The notes under the pieces: model-generated | The model's database searches: none | What the model saw: only the letters and a program-made list of their open reading frames with translations | What the model was told of the DNA's origin: nothing | Program-made: the position numbers and the translations under genes | Shown: positions 17,175 to 27,057 of the stretch, one piece after another | Numbering within the stretch: position 1 is the first letter of the stretch | How the letters are laid out: every line of letters starts with the position of its first letter | Source of the DNA: Mannheimia bovis | GTDB lineage: Bacteria; Pseudomonadota; Gammaproteobacteria; Enterobacterales; Pasteurellaceae | Length of the DNA: 64,000 nt | Direction of reading: 5' to 3' | Assembly (NCBI RefSeq): GCF_014541205.1 | Contig: NZ_CP061280.1 | Coordinates: 372,001 to 436,000, forward strand

Positions 17175-17653
17175 TTCACTTCTCCTTTCGCAATAACACC
17201 AACGTTGCCGATAATGCGGGCGATAATTAAAATGGCGATTAACACACCAGCCACTGTACTTGCTAGGAAGGTAATACCTTGTGGTAAACCTGAAATTGGA
17301 GCAAGGTTATTTAAATTTAAGTTAAATTGAATCCAGCTTCCATCAATGATTAAGTAGCAGCAGAATAACATTACGCAATCAGTTATCACGCTTAATACTT
17401 TTTTCTTCATTGGTGAAAGTTTATCTGTCAGCATCGTTACGCTCACGTGCTGATTCTCACTAAATGCCAATACTGCACCTAAAAAGGTGAGCCAAACGAA
17501 CATAAAGCGAGAAATTTCTTCGGTGACGTTAATACTGCTATTAAAGCCATAACGTAACACCACATTGAGGAAAACCAAAATCGACATTGCGGATAAAATG
17601 ACTACCGCCAATACCTCTAATACTTTTCCGGCTAATTGTGCAAAGGCTTTCAT
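17171..17653 (-). CDS. yiaM: TRAP transporter small permease (DctQ/YiaM)
   Basis: 160 residues with four membrane helices, the size and layout of DctQ. The block EEISRFMFVWLTFLGAVLAF is the family signature. Start at 17653; 8 bases downstream of the YhcH-type gene. It pairs with YiaN. Confidence 0.92.
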   Translation of the reverse strand: MKAFAQLAGKVLEVLAVVILSAMSILVFLNVVLRYGFNSSINVTEEISRFMFVWLTFLGAVLAFSENQHVSVTMLTDKLSPMKKKVLSVITDCVMLFCCYLIIDGSWIQFNLNLNNLAPISGLPQGITFLASTVAGVLIAILIIARIIGNVGVIAKGEVK

Positions 17654-17661
17654 AAGTTACC

Positions 17662-18123
17662 TCAAATTTCACTCATCGCAATTTTTACCACTACTTTGCG
17701 GATTTTTGCCTCTCCGGCAAAAATCGCCGTGCGGTGTGTATCTTCAGGGAAGAATACCGCAAAGTTACCAGCTTCACAGCGGAATTCATTTTCATTTTGC
17801 ACCGAAGCGTAAAATTTAATATCACGCTCAGGGTTATATTCCACTGCCACAGGGTTGTTGCCTGAATCAATAGATGCCGCCATTAATTCCACGCCTTTAT
17901 GTAAATATTGCACGTCTAAATAATTTTGATGTACTTCCGGCTGAAATGCGGATTTTTCTTTCGTTTCAAGATCTAACACTTGAACGTAAATACTACGACC
18001 TTTTAATTCGTAAACACCTGCTTCCATCGCATCAAAATCGGTATTTTTTAAATAATCCAAGGCGAACTGAATCGCTTTTGGGTACTGCTTCGGGTTGTAA
18101 TTTGAAATATGACCGAAAAACAT
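17662..18123 (-). CDS. yiaL: YhcH/YjgK/YiaL family protein (DUF386)
   Basis: 153-residue cytoplasmic cupin-like protein. Recognisable family segments are QNYLDVQYLHKGVE, AVFFPEDTHRTAIF (metal-binding His) and the C-terminal RKVVVKIAM. Members accompany sugar-acid and sialic acid genes and are suspected sugar isomerases or anomerases; the activity is not proven. In E. coli yiaL lies between yiaK and yiaM, the same position as here. Confidence 0.85.
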   Translation of the reverse strand: MFFGHISNYNPKQYPKAIQFALDYLKNTDFDAMEAGVYELKGRSIYVQVLDLETKEKSAFQPEVHQNYLDVQYLHKGVELMAASIDSGNNPVAVEYNPERDIKFYASVQNENEFRCEAGNFAVFFPEDTHRTAIFAGEAKIRKVVVKIAMSEI

Positions 18124-18193
18124 TGATTGCTCCGTTTTGCAAAATTTTTGGGAAATTGAACCGCTTGTATTTTTTCAGATGAACGATACATTC

Positions 18194-18227
18194 GCTCGAT
18201 CTAATCCCCCTCTTTAGAAAAGAGGGG
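18194..18227. repeat. Solo end of the MITE-like element
   Basis: GCTCGATCTAATCCCCCTCT continuing TTAGAAAAGAGGGG matches the right end of the element at 11940-12131 nearly base for base, including the GCTCGATC start. It is between yiaK and yiaL and could be a decayed or partly deleted copy. Confidence 0.65.
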
Positions 18228-18236
18228 AGTTTTTCT

Positions 18237-19241
18237 TTACAACGCCTGCAATTTCGCCCAAACGGTATCATCTACCGGAATGCCGTTTGCTTTGTTGTCC
18301 GCTAGAATTTGGGTAAATTCGTGTCCCGGTAAGCGAACTGCAACATCCGGGTCTGCACGCTCTGCGGTACGAACGTAATCCATAATGCGGTTGAGTTTTT
18401 CGTCTTTAGTTTTGCCGTCAATTAAGCGATCAACTTCAATCGCAATGTAAACTTGAGATACACAGTATTCATCGTCTTTATCTTCTGTTACCGCTGCGGT
18501 TGATTCACCGTTAGAAAGCAATGTTGCGATCATATCTAACACAATAGATAAGCCTGAACCTTTCCAGAAGCCCATTGGCATTAAGCGGCGGTTTCTTTCT
18601 ACCGTTGCCGGATCACGGGTTGGGTTGCCTTCATCATCAAAACCGGCATCTACGAAGGTTTGACGACCGGCTAAACGGTGAACTTCTAACATTCCGTAAG
18701 AGTACATTGAACAAGACATATCCACCATTGTGATTGGGGTAGTTGGCACAGCGATGATAAGCGGGTTTGTCCCCACACGGCACTCTTTCGCCCCCCAAGG
18801 TGGCATAACCGCTAAGGCGTTCGTCCAGCAGATACCAATATAGCCTTTCTCTGCCGCTTGCCAGCCATAAGAACCGCCACGCATCCAGTGGTTTGCATTA
18901 CGTAATGCCACCACACCGATACCGTTTTGTGAAGCAAGCTCCATCGCTCTGTCCATCATTTTTTTCGCAGTTAAGTTACCGATGGCTTGGTGGGCGTCCC
19001 ACTGCTCGATTGCACCTAATGATAATACCTTCGTCGGCTCGGCTTCAGGGATCACATCACCGTTCTCTAACTGTTGAATAAAACGTGGGAAACGGTTTAC
19101 CCCGTGTGAATACGCACCAGCTTGGGTAGTATCCGCAAACACGGTTGCACACTCTTCCGCAATTTCTTCACGCACGTTACGAGAAAGTAAAACACGTTTG
19201 AATTGAGCTTTTAAATCGTCATAAGACACTCGAATAGTCAT
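18237..19241 (-). CDS. yiaK: 2,3-diketo-L-gulonate reductase (YiaK, malate/L-lactate dehydrogenase family)
   Basis: Type 2 malate/lactate dehydrogenase fold, NAD(P)H-dependent reduction of 2,3-diketo-L-gulonate. 334 residues; [16 protein letters not shown] contains the catalytic His (SHG) and [19 protein letters not shown] the family block; [17 protein letters not shown] the C-terminal substrate/cofactor segment. Start preceded by GAGGTATCC. First gene of the minus-strand cluster, with a CRP-like site upstream, matching the E. coli yiaKLMNO-lyxK order. Confidence 0.92.
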   Translation of the reverse strand: MTIRVSYDDLKAQFKRVLLSRNVREEIAEECATVFADTTQAGAYSHGVNRFPRFIQQLENGDVIPEAEPTKVLSLGAIEQWDAHQAIGNLTAKKMMDRAMELASQNGIGVVALRNANHWMRGGSYGWQAAEKGYIGICWTNALAVMPPWGAKECRVGTNPLIIAVPTTPITMVDMSCSMYSYGMLEVHRLAGRQTFVDAGFDDEGNPTRDPATVERNRRLMPMGFWKGSGLSIVLDMIATLLSNGESTAAVTEDKDDEYCVSQVYIAIEVDRLIDGKTKDEKLNRIMDYVRTAERADPDVAVRLPGHEFTQILADNKANGIPVDDTVWAKLQAL

Positions 19242-19379
19242 TTTGGATACCTCTAAAAGTTAAAATTTCAAATAGTAAAATTACGTTTCATAAGGTACTC
19301 TTAAGGCAGTTTAAAGTCAATCAAAGCAAAAATATAAAAATCATTTAAAATCAAATGGTTATAAATATTTTTGTAAATT

Positions 19380-19395
19380 TGAGAGGTAGATCACA
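19380..19395. promoter_or_regulatory. Probable CRP site upstream of yiaK
   Basis: TGAGA-GGTAGA-TCACA, one mismatch to TGTGA-N6-TCACA, 139 bases upstream of yiaK. Context and spacing fit a catabolite-controlled promoter. Confidence 0.55.
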
Positions 19396-19411
19396 CTTTT
19401 AAGAAGACGAG

Positions 19412-19457
19412 CAAGCGGTCATTTTTTGGTAAAAATTTACGCCAAAATGACCGCTTG
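19412..19457. terminator. Inverted USS pair forming a terminator after the SLC13 gene
   Basis: Perfect 14-base stem CAAGCGGTCATTTT / AAAATGACCGCTTG with an 18-base loop, 16 bases after the end of the SLC13-type gene on the minus strand. Confidence 0.8.
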
Positions 19458-19473
19458 TGTAATCAAGAAGATA

Positions 19474-21339
19474 TTAGAGCGGGAAAAGAATTGGAATGAC
19501 AAACACTGAAACTAGCATCACCAGCACGGTAAATGGCACACCGACTTTAACGAAATCAATAAATTTATAGCCCCCAGGAGCAAGCACCATTGTGTTTACC
19601 GGCGAGGAAACCGGCGTCATAAAGGCAGCAGAAGCGGAAACCGCCACAATCATCGCAAACGGAGCAGGCGAGTAACCAAGCTGGTTAGCGATGGCAATCG
19701 CAATCGGCATCACCAAAATCGCTGTGGCAGTATTAGAAATAAATGCACTGATGATGGCTGTAAACACAAATAATGCCATTAAGACAAAATGCACGTCCAA
19801 ACCTTGCATTACATCAAGCAAGAGCTTCACGGTTAAATCCACCCCGCCGGTTTTTTGCAGTGCGATAGAAAACGGCATCATACCCACAATTAAAATAATG
19901 CTTGGCATATGAATGGAATCATAAGCACTTTTTACATCAACACAACGGAATTTACCTAACATCAAACAAGCAACCAGTGCCGCCATTACATTCGGTACAA
20001 TGCCGGTAATCATCAGCACCACCATTGTGAATACGGAGAAAAGAGCGTGTGGTGCTTGGCTTAGAGCAGGTGGTGCATTTTTACTTTCTACCGGTGCTCG
20101 TAGTAAAAAGAAATCACGCTGGTCATCATTCATTCGGTGAATTTGTTGCCAAACGCCCATTACTAATAACAAATCCCCAAATTTTAGTGGGGTTTCAAGT
20201 AATTCATCTTGTATGATTTCATCACCCCGTTTTAGCCCTACAATGCTTAAATGGTATCTTGAGCGAAACTTTAATTCTCGAATAGTCTTGCCGATACATT
20301 CAGCCTCAGGCATTACTGAAATTTCCGCCATTCCCACCGAGCGATAATGGGTCGAGAAAAACTCACCTTTTAGTTCAATCGGGCGGAGCTTAAGCTCTTC
20401 ACAACGTTGTTGATAGGCTTCATCGTCTAAGGCAGTATCAAGTAACAAAATATCTTTTGGCTGGAACACTTCGTTCACAGAAGCATTTACCGTGATGGTT
20501 CTGAAATGTTTATTGCGTTGAATGGCAATAATGTTCAAGCCGTGCCCGATGCGTAAATCCAATTGTCCAATCGTTTTGCCGACACAAATTGAGTCAGGCT
20601 CAACTAATAGCATTTTGGCTCTGCCACGTAGTTGGTATTCTTCAATTAAGTGAGGCATCGAAAAATGTTTAGCTGAGTTTAGCTCCTCACGCTGTTCACC
20701 ATTATCTAACCAACGGCGAGCGACTAACATATAACCAATACCTAGTACCAAAATAATCAAACCAATCGGCGTAAAGCTAAAGAAACTAAAGCCTTCAAAG
20801 CCCGATTTCACTAATTCGGAATGAGCGACTAAGTTAGGCGGTGTAGCAATTAAAGTCATCATACCGCTGATCAAGCCTGCAACACTCAGCGGCATCATTA
20901 AACGGCGGGGGGAAATCCCCATACCGGCACAAATCGCTAATACCACAGGAATAAAAATCGCCACAATGCCCGTAGAACTCATAAAAGAGCCAAGCCCGGC
21001 AATTGAGAGCATTAATAGCACTAATACCTTTGTTTCACTCGCTCCCGAAACACGCATCAGCCAATCGCTTACTTGATTTGCTACCCCCGTTCGCACTAAG
21101 CCTTCACCCACAATAAAAAGGAGAGCAATCAGTACCACGTTTGGATCGCTTAATCCTGCCAGTACCTCTTTTACCGATAAAATGCCCGTTAGGCTAAAAA
21201 AGAGCATTACAATTAAGGCAACAACGTCCATACGTAGTTTGTTTTGGATAAATTGCCAAATGGCAAACACAAGGAGAGCCATTACCCAAAAGAGCTGCTG
21301 CTGTAAAAAATCAGGCACGAAAGCAAGAAGCGATTGCAT
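19474..21339 (-). CDS. SLC13-family anion/dicarboxylate permease with two internal RCK_C domains
   Basis: 621 residues. Two halves of membrane helices flank a soluble region (about residues 200-420) with two TrkA-C-like domains (AKMLLVEPDSICVGKTIGQL and VGMAEISVMPEAECIGKTIR). The transport core has the family loops STGIVAIFIPV...TPPNLVAHSEL and SNTATAILVMPI...TPVSSPVNTMV. Such proteins carry sulfate, dicarboxylates or other anions; the substrate cannot be told here. The start at 21339 has GGAGG eight bases upstream; a frame extending to 21435 is not needed. Stands alone between yiaK and the mtl operon. Confidence 0.85.
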   Translation of the reverse strand: MQSLLAFVPDFLQQQLFWVMALLVFAIWQFIQNKLRMDVVALIVMLFFSLTGILSVKEVLAGLSDPNVVLIALLFIVGEGLVRTGVANQVSDWLMRVSGASETKVLVLLMLSIAGLGSFMSSTGIVAIFIPVVLAICAGMGISPRRLMMPLSVAGLISGMMTLIATPPNLVAHSELVKSGFEGFSFFSFTPIGLIILVLGIGYMLVARRWLDNGEQREELNSAKHFSMPHLIEEYQLRGRAKMLLVEPDSICVGKTIGQLDLRIGHGLNIIAIQRNKHFRTITVNASVNEVFQPKDILLLDTALDDEAYQQRCEELKLRPIELKGEFFSTHYRSVGMAEISVMPEAECIGKTIRELKFRSRYHLSIVGLKRGDEIIQDELLETPLKFGDLLLVMGVWQQIHRMNDDQRDFFLLRAPVESKNAPPALSQAPHALFSVFTMVVLMITGIVPNVMAALVACLMLGKFRCVDVKSAYDSIHMPSIILIVGMMPFSIALQKTGGVDLTVKLLLDVMQGLDVHFVLMALFVFTAIISAFISNTATAILVMPIAIAIANQLGYSPAPFAMIVAVSASAAFMTPVSSPVNTMVLAPGGYKFIDFVKVGVPFTVLVMLVSVFVIPILFPL

Positions 21340-21517
21340 AGTCATATCCTCCAAAATAGTTAGAGATAGATTACACCGCTTTAGGGAAATAAAAAAGTCG
21401 AGAAGATCAAAAAGAGGGAATTTAAGTAGAGGCACAATGTACCCCTTAATTTTATTCGCAAAAATTTAGCCAAATCTAACCGCTTGTAAATGGACGCACA
21501 CCGTATGCCCTTACCTA

Positions 21518-22030
21518 TTATAGCGGACTTTCAACATTTAGTTGTTCATCAATTTCGGTAACCGCCAAAATCAAGCTGGAACGTACGATCTTTTCTAGCC
21601 GCATTTGCTGCATTTGAAACAACATTGAATCTTTATTGCCTTTTGTTGCCTTTACATTCAGCAATTCGTTAATCGGAAAAAAATCAACGTGGTTTAAATC
21701 TTTGGCAAATTGCACCACCGCTGGGTGGGAAAAAGGGAAATCTTCTTCCTCTTCGCTTAGATGGGATTTCACTTCAAGAAAAAGTGAAATATCTTCAAAT
21801 ACTTTCGGCGAGATCACACCTAAGCCGAGTAAAACTTTTAAGCGAACAGAAAGATCAGCCAGCGGACCTTGATGTTCAAACAAGGAATCCACCACTGACT
21901 TTAATGCAAAGTCCGTTTTGCGAAACACCCGCTCAATCAACTGTTCCACTCCGTTAGCAAACAGTTGATTTGCGGTGGCGAGAAAGCCCTGTAATGAGGC
22001 TTCCTCGCTCAGTTTGTCGATGTAGTCCAC
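21518..22030 (-). CDS. mtlR: Mannitol operon repressor MtlR
   Basis: 170-residue all-helical protein of the MtlR family, which represses the mannitol operon. Recognisable by VFRKTDFALKSVVDSLF, GPLADLSVRLKVLLGLGV and the C-terminal QMRLEKIVRSSLILAVTEI. The start codon is GTG (reading MDYIDKLSEE), 11 bases after mtlD. Last gene of mtlA-mtlD-mtlR, the E. coli order. Confidence 0.88.
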   Translation of the reverse strand: MDYIDKLSEEASLQGFLATANQLFANGVEQLIERVFRKTDFALKSVVDSLFEHQGPLADLSVRLKVLLGLGVISPKVFEDISLFLEVKSHLSEEEEDFPFSHPAVVQFAKDLNHVDFFPINELLNVKATKGNKDSMLFQMQQMRLEKIVRSSLILAVTEIDEQLNVESPL

Positions 22031-22041
22031 AATATCCAGAC

Positions 22042-23181
22042 TTACTGATATAACCCAACAACCTTCGCAATCACAGCTTGGTCGGTTAAACCGGTGTATT
22101 TCTCAACTGCTGCGGCTACACCGTGATTTGCAATAAATTGGCTCAATTCGACCGCTTGTGGGTCTTCTTCATTACGATATTGCAATGCCATTACCACGCC
22201 ATTCACTAAGTTGCTATGTGGTAAATCATATTCTAATGTGCCTGAAAGTGGCTTAATTAAACGGTCATTCGGACTGAGTTTGCGGATTGGCTCACGACCG
22301 ACACGGTTTACATCATCGTTTAAGTATGGGTTGGCGAAACGTTTAAGAATTTTCTCGATATAGGCTGCGTGTGCTGCCTCATTAAAACCATAACGTTTAA
22401 TTAATACCGCACCGCTCTCTTCCATTGTGGCTTTAACTTGGGCTTTGATTTCATCAATTGCGATTGCTTCTTTGATCCATTGCACACCAGCTTGTTTACC
22501 TAAATAAGCACAAATTAAATGCCCTGTGTTAAGCGTAAATAATTTACGCTCCACAAATGCCATTAGGTTATCGGTTAATTCCATTCCTTTAATATCTGGA
22601 ATTGAGCCTTTAAATTGGGTTTTATCCACAATCCATTCACTAAATTCTTCAACCGTTACTTCAAGCGGATCGTTTTCGTTTAGCTCTGCCGGTGGCACAA
22701 TTCTATCTACCGCAGAATCCACAAAACCGACCAATTTTTCCACTTCTGCTTGTTGCTCAGCAGTTAAATTTTCAAAAATCTTGCCTTTAAAGAACGTTGT
22801 ACCACGCACCATATTTTCACAGGCAATAATGTTTAACGGTTGAGTATTACCGCTTTCCACACGAGCCACTAGTGCTTTTGCAAAAAGTGGGGCGATAAAG
22901 CCTAATACGTTTGGACCAACGGCAGTGGTAATTAAATCAACTGTTTTAACTTGTTCGATAACTGCTGCTTCATCTTTAGAATTGATCGCCGCAATATTTT
23001 TAACCATTTCAACACGGCTTGCATCTCCCACAATTTTCACGCCATACTGTTTGTTTTGGTTGATTTGGTCAATTTGAGTTTGGTTAATATCAGCAAAAGT
23101 AACGAACACGCCGCTATCTGCCAATAATTTACCGATAAAGCCACGTCCGATATTGCCTGCACCGAAATGGAGTGCGTTCAT
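22042..23181 (-). CDS. mtlD: Mannitol-1-phosphate 5-dehydrogenase
   Basis: NAD-dependent oxidation of mannitol 1-phosphate to fructose 6-phosphate. 379 residues; starts [20 protein letters not shown] with the nucleotide-binding glycines, and contains the polyol dehydrogenase segment [17 protein letters not shown] with the catalytic Lys/His region. Start preceded by GGAGAAC. Follows mtlA by 58 bases holding a hairpin. A USS core lies inside the gene near 22150. Confidence 0.95.
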   Translation of the reverse strand: MNALHFGAGNIGRGFIGKLLADSGVFVTFADINQTQIDQINQNKQYGVKIVGDASRVEMVKNIAAINSKDEAAVIEQVKTVDLITTAVGPNVLGFIAPLFAKALVARVESGNTQPLNIIACENMVRGTTFFKGKIFENLTAEQQAEVEKLVGFVDSAVDRIVPPAELNENDPLEVTVEEFSEWIVDKTQFKGSIPDIKGMELTDNLMAFVERKLFTLNTGHLICAYLGKQAGVQWIKEAIAIDEIKAQVKATMEESGAVLIKRYGFNEAAHAAYIEKILKRFANPYLNDDVNRVGREPIRKLSPNDRLIKPLSGTLEYDLPHSNLVNGVVMALQYRNEEDPQAVELSQFIANHGVAAAVEKYTGLTDQAVIAKVVGLYQ

Positions 23182-23216
23182 AATTTGTTCTCCGAAAAAA
23201 TTAATATAAAGACAAA

Positions 23217-23233
23217 GGGGCGAAAGTCGCCCC
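23217..23233 (-). terminator. Hairpin between mtlA and mtlD
   Basis: Stem GGGGCGA / TCGCCCC with an AAG loop; no T run, so likely an intercistronic stabilising hairpin. Confidence 0.5.
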
Positions 23234-23239
23234 ATAATA

Positions 23240-25117
23240 TTATTTAGCCAATAACGCTAATACTTCATCTACATTTTGAGTTTGCGTTAAAGTTTGCATT
23301 GCTTGTTCATCATCTAAAGCGTTGGTAATCGCACTTAAAATCTGAATGTGATCATTGCCTTTTGCCGCAATACCTACCACTAATTTCGCTACACCATCTT
23401 CTTCATCGGTGAAACGAACACCGTTCGGATATTGACAAACGACGATACCGGTTTTGAGTACGCTATCTTTCGCATCCGCTGTACCGTGTGGAACGGCTAA
23501 ACCTTCACCTAAGTAAGTTGAAACCAGTTGTTCACGAGCGAACATTGCATCAACATAACTTGGTTGCACAAAGCCTGCTTTCACTAATTGTTCGCCAGCA
23601 AAGCGGATAGCTTCTTCTTTGCTGTTTGCCGTTAAACCTAAGAACACTTGCGATGCTTGAAGTTTTAAGCCTTCTTCTTGTGCTCCTTCAACCACAACCG
23701 GATTTGCAAAATTTTGTGAATTTTGAACCGCTTGCGGAGCAATTTCATTGCTTAATTTCGATACTAAGCTATCGTAGAACGCACTGTCTAAGAAATTAGT
23801 TAAAGATAAGTGTTGAGCTGATGCAACACGTTGTTGTGCACGAGCAGTCAAGTCTTTGTGGGTGATAACTAATTGTGCATCTTTCGGTAAATCGTTAATC
23901 GCTAAGTTTTGTACTTCAATGTTTAAGCCGGCTGCTTGTACTTTTTTACGTAACATACTTGCACCCATCGCACTTGAGCCCATACCTGCATCGCACGCTA
24001 CATAGATTTTACGGATATTGCCGTTTACCGCAGCTACCGCCACACCTTTGCTCTCTGCTTTCATTGCTTGGGTTTGTGCTTGTGCATCTTCTAATGAAGC
24101 ATCAGTTTTTTGTGTTTTAAGTAATACTGAAGCAATCGCAAAAGTTACCGCACAAGAAAGCACTACAGAAGCAATTACCGCAAAATGTGCACCCGGTGCA
24201 GTCATCGCAAGGATTGCAAAAATAGAACCCGGAGATGCCGGAGCGATTAAGCCACCGCCTAATAATGAGTTAGTTAAAACGCCTGTTGCACCACCTGCGA
24301 TTACCGCTAAGATTAAACGTGGGCTCATTAACACATACGGGAAGTAAATTTCGTGGATACCACCTAAGAAGTGAATGATTGACGCACTACCGGCGGTTTG
24401 TTTTGCTGTACCACGACCAAAGAACATATAAGCAAGTAAGATACCAAAGCCCGGACCCGGGTTCGCTTCAATTAAGAACAGGATAGATTTACCCACTTCT
24501 TGTGCTTGGGCTGTACCAAGCGGAGTGAATACACCGTGGTTGATTGCGTTGTTTAAGAACAGGATCTTCGCCGGCTCAACGATGATTGAGGTTAATGGCA
24601 GTAAACCTGCATCAACCAACGCACCCACACCTGCACCTAATGCCGCAGAGATTTGCGTTACCACACCACCGATGAAAGCGAACGATAACATCGCTAAAAT
24701 CATACCGATGATACCTACAGAGAAGTTGTTTACCAACATCTCAAAACCGCTTTTCACTTTGCCGTCGATGGCTTTATCGAAAGTTTTGATTGCCCAGCCG
24801 CCTAATGGACCAACAATCATTGCACCTAAGAACATTGGAATATCAGTACCGACGATGATACCCATTGTGGTAATTGCACCCACAACCGCACCACGCTCGC
24901 CACCGACTAATTTACCACCGCTATAACCAATTAGTAACGGCAGTAAGTATTGAATCATTGGTCCAACAAGTTTGGCAAACGTCTCGTTTGGCAACCAACC
25001 GGTTGGAATAAATAACGCGGTGATGAAACCCCAAGCAATAAATGCACCGATGTTTGGCATCACCATATTAGAGAGAAAGCGTCCAAAGCCTTGAACTTTC
25101 ACTTTTAAATTAGACAT
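23240..25117 (-). CDS. mtlA: PTS mannitol permease, EIICBA fusion
   Basis: Inner-membrane phosphotransferase transporter that imports and phosphorylates mannitol. 625 residues: IIC membrane domain (about 1-340), IIB with the phosphorylated Cys in [18 protein letters not shown] (about residue 375), and IIA with the active His in [12 protein letters not shown] (about residue 545). Full-length compared with E. coli MtlA (637). First gene of the mtl operon, with two CRP palindromes upstream. Confidence 0.96.
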   Translation of the reverse strand: MSNLKVKVQGFGRFLSNMVMPNIGAFIAWGFITALFIPTGWLPNETFAKLVGPMIQYLLPLLIGYSGGKLVGGERGAVVGAITTMGIIVGTDIPMFLGAMIVGPLGGWAIKTFDKAIDGKVKSGFEMLVNNFSVGIIGMILAMLSFAFIGGVVTQISAALGAGVGALVDAGLLPLTSIIVEPAKILFLNNAINHGVFTPLGTAQAQEVGKSILFLIEANPGPGFGILLAYMFFGRGTAKQTAGSASIIHFLGGIHEIYFPYVLMSPRLILAVIAGGATGVLTNSLLGGGLIAPASPGSIFAILAMTAPGAHFAVIASVVLSCAVTFAIASVLLKTQKTDASLEDAQAQTQAMKAESKGVAVAAVNGNIRKIYVACDAGMGSSAMGASMLRKKVQAAGLNIEVQNLAINDLPKDAQLVITHKDLTARAQQRVASAQHLSLTNFLDSAFYDSLVSKLSNEIAPQAVQNSQNFANPVVVEGAQEEGLKLQASQVFLGLTANSKEEAIRFAGEQLVKAGFVQPSYVDAMFAREQLVSTYLGEGLAVPHGTADAKDSVLKTGIVVCQYPNGVRFTDEEDGVAKLVVGIAAKGNDHIQILSAITNALDDEQAMQTLTQTQNVDEVLALLAK

Positions 25118-25210
25118 AAAAACCTCGAAAAGGAGAGAAAATTAGGGTTGAATAAATCGTGTGCAAAATAACACCATTTTGAAAAGTTACAAAAATATTT
25201 CTCTCTAAAA

Positions 25211-25226
25211 TGTGAAGTAGATCACA
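25211..25226. promoter_or_regulatory. CRP site 1 upstream of mtlA
   Basis: TGTGA-AGTAGA-TCACA, both half-sites perfect, 94 bases upstream of mtlA. Confidence 0.85.
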
Positions 25227-25253
25227 TTAATTTTTTTAAGCATAATTTAAAAA

Positions 25254-25269
25254 TGTGATCTAGTTCACA
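25254..25269. promoter_or_regulatory. CRP site 2 upstream of mtlA
   Basis: TGTGA-TCTAGT-TCACA, perfect half-sites, exactly 43 bases from site 1 (about four helical turns). Multiple CRP sites are also known at E. coli mtlA. Confidence 0.85.
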
Positions 25270-25290
25270 CTTTTAAATTTAAACCTAAAA

Positions 25291-25314
25291 AAACCAAACA
25301 AAATTGTTTGGTTT
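25291..25314. terminator. Terminator after the arabinose-5-phosphate isomerase gene
   Basis: Stem AAACCAAACAA / TTGTTTGGTTT, followed by T-rich sequence on the minus strand as well (TTTTTTAGG). Lies between the isomerase stop and the mtl promoter. Confidence 0.75.
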
Positions 25315-25329
25315 TAATTAATAACAAAA

Positions 25330-26265
25330 CTAACTCGAGAACTCTATCAAGCCGGTCACTTTGCCGTTGTCATCAACAGCAATCAGTGAGTGGATTTTTA
25401 ACTCTTTCATTAAATCTTCCGCTTTGACTAAGAATACAGAATCATTAATGGTTTTCGGATTACGGGTCATAATTTCTTCTGCGGTTTTGCTTAGGCTTTC
25501 CGCTCCGTGTTTTGCTAAGGTTCGGCGGATATCACCATCAGTAATAATCCCTTCTAATTTTCCCTCGTGCATAATGACGGCAACACCCATTCTGCCTTCG
25601 TTCATCACGGATAAACATTCAGTAAATGGGGTATCAAGATGGGCAATCGGCAAGTTCCGCACCATTACATCTCTCACACGGTTAAGCAAGCGACGACCAA
25701 GGCTGCCGCCCGGGTGGAAACGGGCAAAATCTTCAGGGCGGAAATCACGGGCTTTCATCAAAGCAATCGCCAACGCATCGCCTAATGCCATAGTAACTAA
25801 AGTCGAGCTGGTTGGTGCGAGGTTGTTCAAACAAGCCTCACGCTCCACCCCGATATTTAAAATCACATCCGCATTTCGCCCAAGGATGGAATACGGGTTG
25901 CCCGTCATCGCAATAATTTTATTGCCAAAACTTTTCAGGCTCGGAATCAACTTATTCACATCATCGGTTTCGCCACTGTTGGAAATCAGAATTACCATAT
26001 CAATTGGTTTAAGCATTCCTAAATCACCGTGGAACGCTTCAGTCGGATGTAGAAAAAAACTTGGCGTTCCTGTAGAAGCAAAGGTCGCTACCATCTTTTT
26101 CCCCACCAGTCCTGATTTGCCAATACCGCCTACAACTACCCGCCCTTGACAAGCCAGCATCATTTCAACGACCTCATTAAATTCTTCAGAGAGTCGATGG
26201 TTTAGCGTGATAATCTGCTGAGCGTAAAGGCTTAGCGTTTCTTTTGCACTGTCTAGATGATTCAT
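25330..26265 (-). CDS. kdsD: D-arabinose 5-phosphate isomerase (KdsD/GutQ family)
   Basis: Converts ribulose 5-phosphate to arabinose 5-phosphate, first step of KDO synthesis for lipopolysaccharide. 311 residues: SIS domain (GRVVVGGIGKSGLVGKKM and ILISNSGETDDVNKL) followed by two CBS domains (from about residue 200: VMVRNLPIAHLDTPF and IMTRNPKTIND). Start at 26265 has GAGGAAGAG directly upstream. The mtl neighbour could suggest a GutQ-type name, but single-copy Pasteurellaceae members usually serve LPS. Confidence 0.85.
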   Translation of the reverse strand: MNHLDSAKETLSLYAQQIITLNHRLSEEFNEVVEMMLACQGRVVVGGIGKSGLVGKKMVATFASTGTPSFFLHPTEAFHGDLGMLKPIDMVILISNSGETDDVNKLIPSLKSFGNKIIAMTGNPYSILGRNADVILNIGVEREACLNNLAPTSSTLVTMALGDALAIALMKARDFRPEDFARFHPGGSLGRRLLNRVRDVMVRNLPIAHLDTPFTECLSVMNEGRMGVAVIMHEGKLEGIITDGDIRRTLAKHGAESLSKTAEEIMTRNPKTINDSVFLVKAEDLMKELKIHSLIAVDDNGKVTGLIEFSS

Positions 26266-26356
26266 CTCTTCCTCACAAGCGGTCAAAATCCGCTGATTTT
26301 TTGCAATGAACCAATTTTACCAATTTATCTGGATTTAAGCCAATTTTGAAAAATAA

Positions 26357-26376
26357 AAGTCGGGATTTCCCGACTT
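26357..26376 (-). terminator. Terminator after the MerP-like gene
   Basis: Stem AAGTCGGG / CCCGACTT with a 4-base loop, followed on the minus strand by TTATTTTTC. Ends the transglutaminase-MerT-MerP transcript. Confidence 0.8.
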
Positions 26377-26381
26377 CTTTC

Positions 26382-26687
26382 TTACATCACTTTTGCAGAA
26401 TAATTTAATTTTCTGACCGCTTGTATTAATGCTTCGTTATCCACATTTTCTTTAGCAACTACAGTTGCAGTACGTTCTTTCATCGAGGCTTTAGTTGAAA
26501 CCACACCTTCCACCGTACGTAGTTCTTTATTCACTAAATACACACAAAGTTGGCAGTACATTTCAGGAATGTGAAGGACAACCGTTTTCTCAGCTTGTTG
26601 TACTGCAGATTGAGCTGTTTTTTCTTGTGCATAGCTTGAATTTATCAACCCAAAAGCCAACAACATTGTTGCGATATATTTTTTCAT
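26382..26687 (-). CDS. Periplasmic heavy-metal-associated protein (MerP-like)
   Basis: 101 residues: a signal peptide (MKKYIATMLLAFGLINSSYA/Q) and one HMA domain with the metal-binding pair in PEMYCQLCVYLV (CxxC). MerP-type proteins bind Hg(II) or a similar soft metal in the periplasm and hand it to MerT. It begins one base after the MerT-like gene, with GGCGGAGA upstream. No mercuric reductase is near, so the true metal may be different (for example copper). Confidence 0.8.
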   Translation of the reverse strand: MKKYIATMLLAFGLINSSYAQEKTAQSAVQQAEKTVVLHIPEMYCQLCVYLVNKELRTVEGVVSTKASMKERTATVVAKENVDNEALIQAVRKLNYSAKVM

Positions 26688-26688
26688 T

Positions 26689-27057
26689 TTATTCTCCGCC
26701 CCATATTTCTAAAATATAAGGCAAAACATAAGGGTAAGTTAGAAAGAACATCACAATAACAAACACCACCCAATACAAAATCACTAAGGTTCTGCGAGAG
26801 AAGTATTTGGTACAAATAATCTTATTGGAAAAATTAAGTAGCCAAAAACCGTAGCCAAATGCACAAAGTGAAAGAATTAGCATTGGAATTTGCAAAAACT
26901 CCAGCTGGTTTAATTCCATCAACCAAGGGGAGGAAATCCCAAACAGCAAATAAATAAGCGGTGCAATGCAACACAACGTTGAACTCACCGCTGTAATCAC
27001 AGCGGTGATACACATTGTGATGAATTTATTGTTATAGTTCTTTTGAAATGAACTCAT
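26689..27057 (-). CDS. MerT-like inner-membrane transport protein
   Basis: 122 residues with three membrane helices. The first helix holds the vicinal cysteines of MerT in [18 protein letters not shown], and the C-terminal helix ends [17 protein letters not shown], very like MerT. The ATG at 27057 lies inside the end of the upstream transglutaminase gene (26-base overlap), so translation is probably coupled. A second Cys pair typical of the MerT cytoplasmic loop is reduced to one Cys (NKIICTKYF). Confidence 0.75.
   Translation of the reverse strand: MSSFQKNYNNKFITMCITAVITAVSSTLCCIAPLIYLLFGISSPWLMELNQLEFLQIPMLILSLCAFGYGFWLLNFSNKIICTKYFSRRTLVILYWVVFVIVMFFLTYPYVLPYILEIWGGE

Noticed and set aside
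25361-26149. 262-codon open frame on the plus strand
   Set aside because: Antisense to the arabinose-5-phosphate isomerase gene; no ribosome site or recognisable protein.
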